Assembly: GCA_016291085.1 (NCBI GenBank)
Contig: JAEEVW010000008.1
Span: forward strand, 43,609-107,608
Direction of reading: 5' to 3'
Length of the DNA stretch: 64,000 bases
Source: Prevotella sp.
Lineage (GTDB): Bacteria > Bacteroidota > Bacteroidia > Bacteroidales > Bacteroidaceae
Shown piece after piece: positions 9,194-17,930 of this stretch. Under the pieces are notes generated by a model. That model saw only the letters and a list, made by a program, of their open reading frames with translations, ran no database searches and had not been told where the DNA came from. Numbering within the stretch: the stretch's first letter is position 1; each line of letters begins with the position of its first letter. The position numbers were made by a program, and so were the translations under genes.

Positions 9194-9497
9194 CTTTTAA
9201 ACCTTTTTACCTTTTTCACGTCCCTCGGCTGCGCACGTGCCAGTCCCTGAGTGTCTTTTAATGTCTATTGTTCAGGTCAGAGAATCGTCCTCAGGATCAT
9301 GGTTAACGGGAAGTCGATTACCATGCATTAACAGGGTCGTCGCCATTTTTATCATACTCTATCTCTATGTCATCAGCAAGGCTCAAGAATATGATGGCTT
9401 GAAGCGAACTGAAGAGGAGTTGGCTCCGGGATTGCAGCTTCGTCACGGTCATCGTGGGCTTTATATATTCTTTCTTCATCAAGTGTCCTCCCTTCTT
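9194..9497. other. Intergenic stretch with no recognisable gene
   Basis: There are about 300 bases between the composite element before parA and the end of the beta-repeat protein gene. Short reading frames exist, but none has a family motif, signal peptide or promoter. I see no tRNA, long palindrome or repeat array. Confidence 0.5.
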
Positions 9498-10901
9498 TTA
9501 TTTAATGATTACCTTGCGTCCGTTCTGAATATATATTCCCTTCGCGGTGGGCTGGCCCTCAATGCGGCGGCCATCCAGCGTGTAGATGCCATCGGTATCA
9601 AAACGTACATCGTGAGCCTGCGAATCGTCAATTTCCGTGATGCCCGTACTCCCGTTGTCGAAGCTCATCGCAAAGGCATTGGCACTGGCTGCCGCATCGC
9701 CCTTCAACTGGAAGTAGGCCCGGAAGCCGTTGATGTTGCTTGTCTTCGATGGATAGGTTAGCTTGTTGCCACCAGAGACGAAGAGCACTGTCTTGTCATT
9801 AGCGGTCAGTGGCGTCGGGTTCATCACGGGCACGAAGTCGGCATAGGTTGTCTCCGTAGTGGTCGTCACGTTGGCGATGGTCACGCCCTCGAAAGTGGGA
9901 TTCACAACGTTGGCAGTTACTTTCACTAAATAGGCCCTGCCGGCCTCTATGCTGACGGCGTCTCCGAAGTCGAGCGTGAGTTGACCCGTGCTACTGTCGA
10001 ACGATGAGCCTGTCAGCTTCTTCAACGTCCATCCGCTTGGCGTGGCAGTGCTGAATGGGGCGCAGAACGTGTTCCAGCCGCCCGTCTGAAGCGTACGTTT
10101 CAGGGTGACGTCGGCTGTAATATCGTTGAATGACGTCAGGGTCGAGCCGTTGTTTACGTTATCGGCCAGAGCGAGCGTGATGCTGCCGCATGTGCTTAAG
10201 TAACCGCGGCCGATGGCAGTTGCATTGCTTCCCCCTGTGGCGTTGACGGTACCGCCCGTGATGGAGATATTACCGCACGAGCCATAGTAGCCTGCACCAA
10301 TACCGGCCCCACTTTCACCGCCTGTGGCAGTGATGATACCGCCATTGATGGAGATATCGCCGCATGAGGTGACATCGCCACCACCGATGCCAGCCGAATT
10401 GACCCCCCCCGTAGCGATGATGGTGCCACCCTCAATGGTGATGCCACCACAAGCTAGAGACCTGCCGCCACCGATGCCCGCACCGGCACCGTTGCTACCG
10501 GGTGTGAGCGAGCCGTTGCTACTGGCTGTGAGCGAACCATTGCCCTGAATGGTCAGCGTCTTGGCAGCAGCGACGTGGATGCCAGGAAAGCCCTCATCAA
10601 AACCCTTCACGAAGTTGTTACCCGTGAGGGTGATGGTGGCATCACCCAAGCAGGTGATGCCAGCATAGTAGCCACTCGTCCATGCACCATCGGCATTGAT
10701 GCTCACGTTGTTGAGCGTTACCGTAGCACCGTGTTCAATCGAAATCTGAACGTTTTTAGCCAGAGTCCCCGTCAGCACGTCACCGTTATTCGCCGTCGTG
10801 GCCTCCGTAACGTTTGAGAGGTCGATGGTCTTCGCTGCTGCCCATGCACCCGTCACGGCCATGAGCAGCAGGACGAGCATCGAAAACAATCTTCTTTTCA
10901 T
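9498..10901 (-). CDS. Secreted beta-repeat (carbohydrate-binding-domain-like) protein with T9SS-type tail
   Basis: The 467-residue protein has a signal peptide (MKRRLFSMLVLLLMAVTGAWAA). A beta-rich N-terminal part resembles the Cthe_2159-like carbohydrate-binding domain (ITLTGNN, PGIHVAAAKTLTIQGNGSL, GAGIGGG). Residues about 150-245 hold four tandem repeats of about 28 residues (CGxIxIxGGxIxATGG...AGIGxG), each with one Cys. A further domain starting GGWNTFCAPF is homologous to one in the protein at 28802-32518. The end is the shared tail YTLDGRRIEGQPTAKGIYIQNGRKVIIK-like (DGR, GIYI, NGRK), which I read as a T9SS sorting signal. It is the last gene of the five-gene surface operon, 28 bp after the lipoprotein gene. 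Role probably adhesion or glycan binding; this is inference. Confidence 0.75.
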   Translation of the reverse strand: MKRRLFSMLVLLLMAVTGAWAAAKTIDLSNVTEATTANNGDVLTGTLAKNVQISIEHGATVTLNNVSINADGAWTSGYYAGITCLGDATITLTGNNFVKGFDEGFPGIHVAAAKTLTIQGNGSLTASSNGSLTPGSNGAGAGIGGGRSLACGGITIEGGTIIATGGVNSAGIGGGDVTSCGDISINGGIITATGGESGAGIGAGYYGSCGNISITGGTVNATGGSNATAIGRGYLSTCGSITLALADNVNNGSTLTSFNDITADVTLKRTLQTGGWNTFCAPFSTATPSGWTLKKLTGSSFDSSTGQLTLDFGDAVSIEAGRAYLVKVTANVVNPTFEGVTIANVTTTTETTYADFVPVMNPTPLTANDKTVLFVSGGNKLTYPSKTSNINGFRAYFQLKGDAAASANAFAMSFDNGSTGITEIDDSQAHDVRFDTDGIYTLDGRRIEGQPTAKGIYIQNGRKVIIK

Positions 10902-10929
10902 AACGTTAGCGATTCGTCGTCATGCAGAT

Positions 10930-11841
10930 TTACCAGCATTTGCCATTAGCATCGAACCAGTAGCAGTAGGCATTGTTGGCGTTATTATTCGGCAAGGCCA
11001 CTTCCCACGAAGATACGTATTTATCACTGCCGTCACTGAGGCGAACCTTCCAATGACCCTTGTCAAAAAAATAGAACTTAGTGGTATTGCTCCAATAATA
11101 CTTAGTCAGGTCGCTGTACATGCCTGCCTTTTTCAGCCTTTCGCTCACCGTTTCCACGCCTATTGACTTCACCTGCTTTCCAAACTGTTGCATGCTTGAC
11201 TTACTAGTGTTGCTGCGCCAATCTTGATAGCCTGACTCATAGCTCGTCGGACAGATAATCATGCCGTTTTCACCTGATTTGTATTCGCGGATGCAAATGC
11301 CGCGCGGGTTGCCCTCACGGTCGCTGGGAACGGTCATCACCTGAAGGAGCTTGTAGCGTGACTCGGCGTTGGAGGCGGGCCACACATTGACATATTTCAG
11401 CATGCTGATACCCTGCAAGGTGAAGCCCTCGTAGGTCATAGTGGCAACCTCGTTGCCAGTACCCTCCTTGAAATACACCTTTCCTTGTTCATTTCCGTCA
11501 GCATCCCTCAGGGTGACGGTGATATTGTTGCCCGAAGTGCTGACATCTTTGAAGTCCTCAACCAGTTCCAAGAACTTAGCCTTGGCCTCTGCCAGGTCCT
11601 CTACCAGGACACTGAAGACGGTGGGTGATACCAAGTCGATAGCCTCACCCACATTGACACCCCTCAGATTTCCCAGTTCGTCAACGGTAATCACACGCAT
11701 GGTGAACACTTCCAAGTCTGGGAGAGGAATGTCTGCACCGGTTTGTTGTTGTTGGTCGTTGTTGTCATCATCATCGCTACTGCAAGCCGTGAAGCACATA
11801 CCGGTTGTAAGCATCATTACTAAAAATAAAAATTTTTTCAT
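10930..11841 (-). CDS. Surface lipoprotein of unknown function
   Basis: I do not recognise this 303-residue protein. It has a lipoprotein signal with Cys at 20 (CFTACSSDDDDNN). The run of Asp directly after the Cys matches the lipoprotein export signal that sends Bacteroidetes lipoproteins to the cell surface. The mature part is soluble, with mixed alpha/beta segments and Trp/Tyr-rich C-terminal strands (GHWKVRLSDGSDKYVSSWEVALP). It is the fourth gene of the operon, 44 bp after the BACON lipoprotein and 28 bp before the beta-repeat protein. Confidence 0.75.
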   Translation of the reverse strand: MKKFLFLVMMLTTGMCFTACSSDDDDNNDQQQQTGADIPLPDLEVFTMRVITVDELGNLRGVNVGEAIDLVSPTVFSVLVEDLAEAKAKFLELVEDFKDVSTSGNNITVTLRDADGNEQGKVYFKEGTGNEVATMTYEGFTLQGISMLKYVNVWPASNAESRYKLLQVMTVPSDREGNPRGICIREYKSGENGMIICPTSYESGYQDWRSNTSKSSMQQFGKQVKSIGVETVSERLKKAGMYSDLTKYYWSNTTKFYFFDKGHWKVRLSDGSDKYVSSWEVALPNNNANNAYCYWFDANGKCW

Positions 11842-11885
11842 TGTATGTAAGTTTTAAAATATTAATTAATCGGGTTTAATGAAGT

Positions 11886-14243
11886 TTATTTACTTGACAG
11901 GTCTAACATCTTGAGTGCCCTTTTCTTCTGCCAGTCTATGTCTAGGAAAGTAGCCGGCATATTGAACGTGTTGGTCTGCACAGTGGTGGGATTGCACTGG
12001 TTGATGCTGTTTCTGAGTTTGCTGACCTCGCTGCTCTTGTAGGTACGTATCTCAGGCAGGAAATGCTTGGTGATGATCTGCATTGTGTTGCCCTTGGTCA
12101 GGCGTGCAAAAACCGATACAAACATGGGCCCCAGGTGGCTCTTGTTATAGAGGAACGAGCGGTCCTTGTTCGTTGGCACGTAGACGATAGGATCTACCAC
12201 TATCTTCTTGGTACCGCTAAACATCTCGCCAGTCAGTCCGTAATAGCGGTATGTGAAACCTGACTCCTGCGTGTCGGTGCTGTTGTCGTTGCAGGTCAGT
12301 TCGCTCACGACGTACTGGGCATCGAGTTCGGGGTCTTTCGTGATGGTGGGGATGTCGCTGTTGCTGCATGCCACGAGCTTCATCGACTTCGTGTCCTCGT
12401 CACTGAACATGGTGATGAAGGCATCGTCCTGCGTCGTGAGCTGAATCTGGTTGTTCTTCAGCTGGTAAAAGCCGAAGTAAGGGTTAGGAGCCACATATTC
12501 GTCGTAAGGGCCGACATTGGCAACGAGGCTCACGCTCACGTCCACCTCGTCGAAATCGAAGCCCATCATTTCCTTGTTGATATAGACTCCTATCGACGAC
12601 GGGTCGAGGAACGAGATATAACGCAGCTGCTCGTCGTCACCCGTGACGCAGTGTACCAGCTGACCGTCGTAGTCCAGCTCGTATTCGGCCGGATACTGAG
12701 CCGGGGTGTAGAGCAGGTGGTCTTCCGACATATAGACCACCGGGGTGTCGGTCAGGGTCAGCAGACCGTAAATGGGTAGCGTGTTTTCGTCGGCTCGCGT
12801 CTGCGGATTGCCCGACAGCAGCGTCTCCCACTTGTATTTGAAATGGGCAGGTCTGAACTTTATGGCCGGTACGTTGTTGATGGTGTTGAAGGTCAAAGTG
12901 CCTTCTATCTTGCCATTGGTCTTCAACTCCACCGACGCCGAGCCTTCGAAACCCTGCTTAGAGTCCTTGGAAGCCGCAGCGGTGTTCAAACAGGTGCCTA
13001 CAAGCGTGCTGACACCTCCGGCTATCTGCAAAATACCGCCGGCCTTTTTACCACCACCATCAGCTACGTTGGCTACACCCCCTCCTATCTGGAAAAGGCT
13101 TGTGCCGAAACCGGTGAAGAAGGTGGCGGCAGCTGCCAGAGAGCTCCCCTTCTTGACCAGCGAAACGCCCGACATATCGATGTCGCCCGTTGTATTCAGG
13201 CTGGCCAGCAGATCGATATTGCCCTGCAGTGTGGTCACGAGCCTCAGCTGTAAACTGGTATTCGGGTCTTCCAGGGCTTCGTTGACCGCCTTGGTGTAGC
13301 CGTGGTCTGCGAGCAAGTCGAAGCATGCCCAGCCCGAAGTGATAGCGCGTTGGCTATCCGTGCCAAGGGGCACTATTTGTAAGCTCTGCATTCCCGACGG
13401 GTTGTAGTTGTTCTGCAGCGTCACTATTCCGCTGTTCTGCAACTTATCAGGCATCTCTATAGACTCGTTGCTGTTCAGGGCCATCGAGAATTTCCCGCTT
13501 TTGTTGGACATATCCAGAATGAAGCAGGCCGTTGATGCGTCGTTGACGGCATTCTCGGGAATGAAGTAGAAGAACCTGAACTTACCTTGCGTGCTGTTGT
13601 GGAGTATGAAGAAGTTGGCTCCTGGCGTGCTCGAAAGTCCCAGTGTGCTATACACCAGTCGCCAGTCGGCCTTGCTCTCTTTCATCTCTTCGCTGACGTA
13701 TGCCGGCACGGAACCCAGCGCATTGTCAAACCAAGGCAGCCTGTACTTGTTCCACGTCTGCTTGTTTTGCGACACGGTGATATAGACTTCTTTGTTGTCA
13801 CCATTGTACCAGTTTTCGTAGAACGCCTTGTTCAATGGCGACACCTGGGGCAGTTCATCGTCATCATCATTGCCGCCGGTGTCTCCCTTATGAACCACCG
13901 TGATGCACACCTGCTGGTTGTCGGACGATTTGAACGTGACGTAGGCCGTGCGATCTTGATTACTGTTGTCGGAAACCGACAGCTGCATCACAGGATGCTC
14001 TCCGCCGTCCATACCGTCCTGAATGGCCTTCAGCCACGACTCGCTGCAGGTAATGTCTGACACGTTGCCCGTAATGCTGTCGACGATGACCACCCATGAA
14101 TGGTCGTTTTTGCTCATGCTCACGGAGTAGTTGTAGTTAGAGCCTGCTGTAGGACTGCCTCCGGAAGTGTTCTCGTCAGAACAGCTGCTGAAGGCGGTCA
14201 CCATTAGTGCGACTCCCATTAAGATAAAAATCTTTTTCATCAT
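11886..14243 (-). CDS. BACON-domain surface lipoprotein with a glycine-rich hydrophobic segment
   Basis: The 785-residue protein has a lipobox (AFSSC, Cys21) followed by acidic SDEN. Residues about 35-110 form a BACON-like domain (CSESWLKAIQ, DRTAYVTFKSSDNQQVCITVVHKG), a fold usually linked to carbohydrate or mucin binding. Residues about 360-425 are unlike the rest: small residues, Gly and aliphatics around a short GGGKKAGG turn (ATFFTGFGTSLFQIGGGVAN, then ILQIAGGVSTLVGTC). This looks like a hydrophobic hairpin or glycine zipper. The rest is beta-rich and unrecognised. It sits 18 bp after the C13-like fusion gene in the same operon. Function unknown. Confidence 0.75.
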   Translation of the reverse strand: MMKKIFILMGVALMVTAFSSCSDENTSGGSPTAGSNYNYSVSMSKNDHSWVVIVDSITGNVSDITCSESWLKAIQDGMDGGEHPVMQLSVSDNSNQDRTAYVTFKSSDNQQVCITVVHKGDTGGNDDDDELPQVSPLNKAFYENWYNGDNKEVYITVSQNKQTWNKYRLPWFDNALGSVPAYVSEEMKESKADWRLVYSTLGLSSTPGANFFILHNSTQGKFRFFYFIPENAVNDASTACFILDMSNKSGKFSMALNSNESIEMPDKLQNSGIVTLQNNYNPSGMQSLQIVPLGTDSQRAITSGWACFDLLADHGYTKAVNEALEDPNTSLQLRLVTTLQGNIDLLASLNTTGDIDMSGVSLVKKGSSLAAAATFFTGFGTSLFQIGGGVANVADGGGKKAGGILQIAGGVSTLVGTCLNTAAASKDSKQGFEGSASVELKTNGKIEGTLTFNTINNVPAIKFRPAHFKYKWETLLSGNPQTRADENTLPIYGLLTLTDTPVVYMSEDHLLYTPAQYPAEYELDYDGQLVHCVTGDDEQLRYISFLDPSSIGVYINKEMMGFDFDEVDVSVSLVANVGPYDEYVAPNPYFGFYQLKNNQIQLTTQDDAFITMFSDEDTKSMKLVACSNSDIPTITKDPELDAQYVVSELTCNDNSTDTQESGFTYRYYGLTGEMFSGTKKIVVDPIVYVPTNKDRSFLYNKSHLGPMFVSVFARLTKGNTMQIITKHFLPEIRTYKSSEVSKLRNSINQCNPTTVQTNTFNMPATFLDIDWQKKRALKMLDLSSK

Positions 14244-14261
14244 AACAATTTTATTTTATCG

Positions 14262-16667
14262 TTATTTACTATAGTATCGAATAAACTCGGCGGGGCCGGT
14301 GATATAGAGGTTGCCAAAATGGGTGGCGTTGACGATGCGGGCGTGAGAGCCGAGGGTGTGCTGTGCACAGTAGAGGAAGAGGTCGCGGAAACTGGTGTCG
14401 GGATTGTCGGTCAGACAGTCCACGAGGTTCAGCGTGAAGCGGTCGCACATCCAGATGCGGGCTTCATCGCTCCAGTGGTCGGCCCACGACTGTTCGTCGG
14501 CACTGGCTCCCGACATGGCGAGCACGCCGGGCAAGCCCTCGATGGCGCGGACTACGCATTCACCGTAGCAGGGTTCGGCGACGATGAGCAGCTTGCGATA
14601 TTGCATCTGCTGGGCGGTCTGCTGCAACAGGTTGGCCGTAAAGCCCTCGCCGGCATAGGTGTTGCGCCAGGTGAACTCGTCGCTGTCGCCGCGTTCCTTG
14701 CTGCGGCCGTGTCCGCTCCAGTAGAAAAGCACGTTGTGGCCGGCATCCTGCGGCAGGACGACGGGCAGGTGCGACGACGAGCGGCCTGCCAGGATGTCGG
14801 CAATGTCGCTGGCGCTGAGGTCGCGGTTGTCGTAATCGACTTCGGCTTTCGGCAGTCCGTCGGTACCGTTGAGCAAGTCAGGCCCGCCAGCGATGTTACG
14901 GACGGTGCCTGGCTGGGGATTCTTTTCGAACGAGGCCATGTTGCGGTCGATGATAAGGATGATATGATCGTCGGGGAATCCGCCCCGGCGCAGGGCCTGA
15001 TACACGCTGAGAACGTCGGCCTGGTGGCGGTAGTTGGAGGAATCCTCGGAGCCTTGCACGAGCACGGCGTACTGGTCGGTCATCGTGGGATAGACGAAGT
15101 GCTGGCCGGTGCCTCCGCTGGCCTGCTCATTGAAGTCTTCGCTGGCCTGCTGCTCATTGTAGAGGTAGAGCCAGGCGGCATTGGCGTCGGTGGTGCGTCC
15201 GCCTGTGCTTCCAAAGTACTGGCGGTGCTGGATCTTGTCGTCCATAATCCTCCAATGTACGTAGGTGGTGGTAGTGGCAGCGGTGTAGGTGTCGCGATCG
15301 AAACTGATTTCGCCAGAGGCTCCTATGAAGTGGAGCAGATAGCCGCGCTCCATGGCCGAGAGATAGATTTCCATCGAGGTGGCGTTCCAGGCAGAACCGC
15401 CCATGACGGCCGTGTCGGTGCCGGAAGTGATGGCGATGATGGCCTGGTTGAAAGCCTCATTAGACTCTGGGGAATCATAGGCCCAATGGGCCAGATAATT
15501 GGCGGCAAAGGCGGCAAGCATGAGGGCATCATAGAACTTGCACTCGGCGAAGGTGGGCAGTAGGCCGAAGCGCGCCTTGTAACTCAGCTCGAAGCCCGTA
15601 GAGGGATCGGCGTAAGGAGAAAAACCTTCGCAGCCCTGCAGTATCTTCGTGCCGCGAGGGCCAAGGGCCTCCAGACCCTCCTCGCTCAGGCCGGAGAAGG
15701 CGAAATAGGTATTGTAAACCATTTTGAACAGTTTCCAATTCTTGTCGTTGGCGGGGTCATCAGGGTCCTTGCTTGGCAAAAAAGAACCCAGGTCGGGGTT
15801 TTCAAGGTAAGCCTTGCGGTTATCCCGCATGACATCGTACATCTGCTGGGCGGTCTCAACGGTACACAAGATGGCAGAGCGGAGAAACGACGAAGCCGCC
15901 ATGACAGGACGGTAGTCGTTGAGTTGCGAGAGCAGTTCGGCGGTAGAGTCGTATTGGAGGTTGCGACTCAGATCGATGCCGTTCTGTTGGGCGTAGAAGG
16001 GGGCCCAGTAGTTAAAGGTCATGCCGTATACATCGTTGGGCGAGAAGACGGCACACGTCGGGTCGGGATAAGTGCCGGCATATTCTTTGTACTTAATATC
16101 AAAATGCTTGTTCTCGGTAGCGAAGCCGCTCATCAGCAGGCCGGTTAAGTTCACGTCGGTCTCGGTAAGCGACCAGAGGAACGGCGTCTTGTTGGTACTG
16201 AGTCCGCTGGTGGTGACGGCATAGCGGCGGATGATGTCCTCGCTGGTAGCCGTGGGCGCGATGAGGGGTTTTTGTGTCTTCATGCAGGCGGGTGCGAACA
16301 ATGCCACGCCTTCGTTGGAGAAGGGCCCGATGACGGCGATGATGTCGTCGCGGCTGGCCAGGGTCTCGGCGAGCGTGGTGAGGTCGGCGGAGAGTTCGTC
16401 GTACCACTCTATCTTCAGGTCGATGGCCAGCGTGTCGTGCATCTGTGCTTCGCGGAAGTTCTCCAGAAACCAGTTGGCGGTGCGCTCCAGACGCGTCTTT
16501 GTGGCAGCGTCACTGATGGGGGCCACTACGGCCACGGTCTTCGCCACCCAGTGGCGGTTGGCGACGATCTCGATGCGGTCGTCCTCCTGCTTACAGCCCG
16601 TGAAGAGCACCATACATGCTGCACACAGCCACATCTTCCATCTGACATCAAACATCTTACTTCTCAT
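14262..16667 (-). CDS. Periplasmic-binding domain fused to caspase-like (C13/legumain-type) peptidase, lipoprotein
   Basis: The 801-residue protein has a lipobox with Cys25 (LFTGC) followed by KQEDD, so it is probably surface exposed. Residues about 40-480 resemble a type-1 periplasmic ligand-binding fold (VAVVAPISDAATKTRLERTANWFLENF, IAVIGPFSNEGVALFAPAC, KPLIAPTATSEDI). Residues about 545-800 look like a clan-CD cysteine peptidase: YAVLVQGSED, then VLFYWSGHGRS with candidate catalytic His653, then LLIVAEPCYGECV with candidate Cys700. The His-Cys spacing (47) and the strand-GHG / strand-xxC pattern fit the legumain family C13; C11 or C25 are alternatives. The start overlaps the BMP-type gene by 11 bp, so the two are translationally coupled. 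A ligand-sensing protease is the natural reading but is inference. Confidence 0.78.
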   Translation of the reverse strand: MRSKMFDVRWKMWLCAACMVLFTGCKQEDDRIEIVANRHWVAKTVAVVAPISDAATKTRLERTANWFLENFREAQMHDTLAIDLKIEWYDELSADLTTLAETLASRDDIIAVIGPFSNEGVALFAPACMKTQKPLIAPTATSEDIIRRYAVTTSGLSTNKTPFLWSLTETDVNLTGLLMSGFATENKHFDIKYKEYAGTYPDPTCAVFSPNDVYGMTFNYWAPFYAQQNGIDLSRNLQYDSTAELLSQLNDYRPVMAASSFLRSAILCTVETAQQMYDVMRDNRKAYLENPDLGSFLPSKDPDDPANDKNWKLFKMVYNTYFAFSGLSEEGLEALGPRGTKILQGCEGFSPYADPSTGFELSYKARFGLLPTFAECKFYDALMLAAFAANYLAHWAYDSPESNEAFNQAIIAITSGTDTAVMGGSAWNATSMEIYLSAMERGYLLHFIGASGEISFDRDTYTAATTTTYVHWRIMDDKIQHRQYFGSTGGRTTDANAAWLYLYNEQQASEDFNEQASGGTGQHFVYPTMTDQYAVLVQGSEDSSNYRHQADVLSVYQALRRGGFPDDHIILIIDRNMASFEKNPQPGTVRNIAGGPDLLNGTDGLPKAEVDYDNRDLSASDIADILAGRSSSHLPVVLPQDAGHNVLFYWSGHGRSKERGDSDEFTWRNTYAGEGFTANLLQQTAQQMQYRKLLIVAEPCYGECVVRAIEGLPGVLAMSGASADEQSWADHWSDEARIWMCDRFTLNLVDCLTDNPDTSFRDLFLYCAQHTLGSHARIVNATHFGNLYITGPAEFIRYYSK

Positions 16668-17784
16668 ACTCCGCCTCCTTTCTTATCGCATCATTATGAA
16701 TCTTCGTCAGCAGCTCGTCGGAGAGCACGTCATCGGACTCATTATTTTGGAGAACAGTATAGAGTATGCTGTTGTCCTTCTCTATCTCTACTCCGGTATA
16801 TCCGTCGGCCAGACCCAGCGCCTGGTGCTTGGGCATACCCTCGGGCGAGAGCCATTGTGAGATGCAGAGGGCTACGGCGCGGTCGATGTGCTTCACGGCG
16901 GCAAGGGGACTGTTAGTCGAGTTGGATGCGACGTCGATGCCCATATATTCATAGTCACCCAGCAGGTCGCAGAGATGCTGGAACGTGCGTGCAGCACCGC
17001 CGCAGACGGGTACAATCATCTTGAAGTAGCTATCCCCCTCGCGGTTGTACATGATGCGTAAGGCGGTGGTATCTGCCAAAGTGAATCCTTCACCAGCCTT
17101 GTCGGACAGATATTCGGTAATCAGCGATTTGGTGCAATTTAAACGCGCGGGGTATTGGACGTAGTCGGTGTTGAAACCCTCGGTGAAGCCGCTGACAGCT
17201 CTGGCCAACGTCTCCTCCTTGGAGTTGGCGGCTACCAGCAACACGTCTGAGGCCATGAACTGGGCAATGGCACCAGCCTCGTACATGGCGCCGTAGTAGG
17301 GTAGGTAGAGCGTGGAACCCTTGCCCGTGAGAGGTGTGGGCGTTTCGAGATAGAGCAGGTCGGCGTAGGGATTGGCTGCAAGACGGTCGTTGTTCTGGCG
17401 CAGGTAGTCATCGTAACTGGCAGCGGCCACGATGAAGAGGCGGCGCACGGTGTCCTGCGCGGTGCTCATCTGCTGGAAAAAGGTCTGCAGATAGGCCAAT
17501 CCCTCCTGTCTTGACGATGGCGACAGCTGCATGGTGCGCAGTCCGTACTCCTTGGCGGCCTGTTCCACACCCTGGTAGATGAGGTCGTTGTAGTTACCGT
17601 CGCCCACGGCATTGGGGTCATAGATAACAATAACGAGCGGTGCTGTGCTGGCCGCATCATCAGGATCCTGGACATAGACGGTATCACCGTCCTTGCTACA
17701 CGACAAGCATGTCAACAAGAAAAGCAAGACAAGATTTAAGCCATTGATATTGAAGGTGTTATATGTATTTTTTTGTAACTTCAT
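16657..17784 (-). CDS. BMP/PnrA-type substrate-binding lipoprotein
   Basis: At 375 residues, this lipoprotein has its lipobox Cys at 29 (LTCLSC) followed by SKDGD. The mature part resembles the basic-membrane-protein/PnrA group of type-1 binding proteins: PLVIVIYDPNAVGDGNYNDLIYQGVEQAAKEYGL near the N-terminus and a later GIDV segment. PnrA-like proteins bind nucleosides, but no ABC permease or ATPase is nearby, so this one may sense a ligand or present it to the fusion protein encoded next. It is the first gene of the operon and has its own composite promoter (17852-17895). Confidence 0.72.
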   Translation of the reverse strand: MKLQKNTYNTFNINGLNLVLLFLLTCLSCSKDGDTVYVQDPDDAASTAPLVIVIYDPNAVGDGNYNDLIYQGVEQAAKEYGLRTMQLSPSSRQEGLAYLQTFFQQMSTAQDTVRRLFIVAAASYDDYLRQNNDRLAANPYADLLYLETPTPLTGKGSTLYLPYYGAMYEAGAIAQFMASDVLLVAANSKEETLARAVSGFTEGFNTDYVQYPARLNCTKSLITEYLSDKAGEGFTLADTTALRIMYNREGDSYFKMIVPVCGGAARTFQHLCDLLGDYEYMGIDVASNSTNSPLAAVKHIDRAVALCISQWLSPEGMPKHQALGLADGYTGVEIEKDNSILYTVLQNNESDDVLSDELLTKIHNDAIRKEAEYEK

Positions 17785-17851
17785 ATCTTAAGTGGTAGTA
17801 TACATTTTGGATTCAGTTATGATAGGTGCCAGTCCCTTGTCATTTTATGAT

Positions 17852-17895
17852 TGCAAAGGTACAAAAAAAAACGGACTGACCAAACTTTAGTCCGT
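17852..17895 (-). promoter_or_regulatory. Composite terminator-promoter (copy 2, surface-operon promoter)
   Basis: This is the same module as at 9148. Hairpin arms ACGGACTAA-like and TCAGTCCGT on the minus strand lead into a T tract. TACCTTTGCA (17852-17861) is the -7 box and TTTG in the loop (17881-17884) the -33 box, exactly 19 bp apart. It terminates the deiminase gene and drives the five-gene operon. Confidence 0.78.
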
Positions 17896-17930
17896 TCTTT
17901 TAAGCCTTTTTACCTTTTTCCCCCCCTTAC

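Noticed and set aside
9237..9260. GTGCCAGTCCCTGAGTGTC resembling 17825-17845
   Set aside because: Only about 12 bases match, with no hairpin or third copy; too short to call a repeat.
14262..17784. ABC nutrient importer
   Set aside because: Two binding-type proteins are present, but there is no permease or ATPase gene nearby, and one is fused to a peptidase-like domain.
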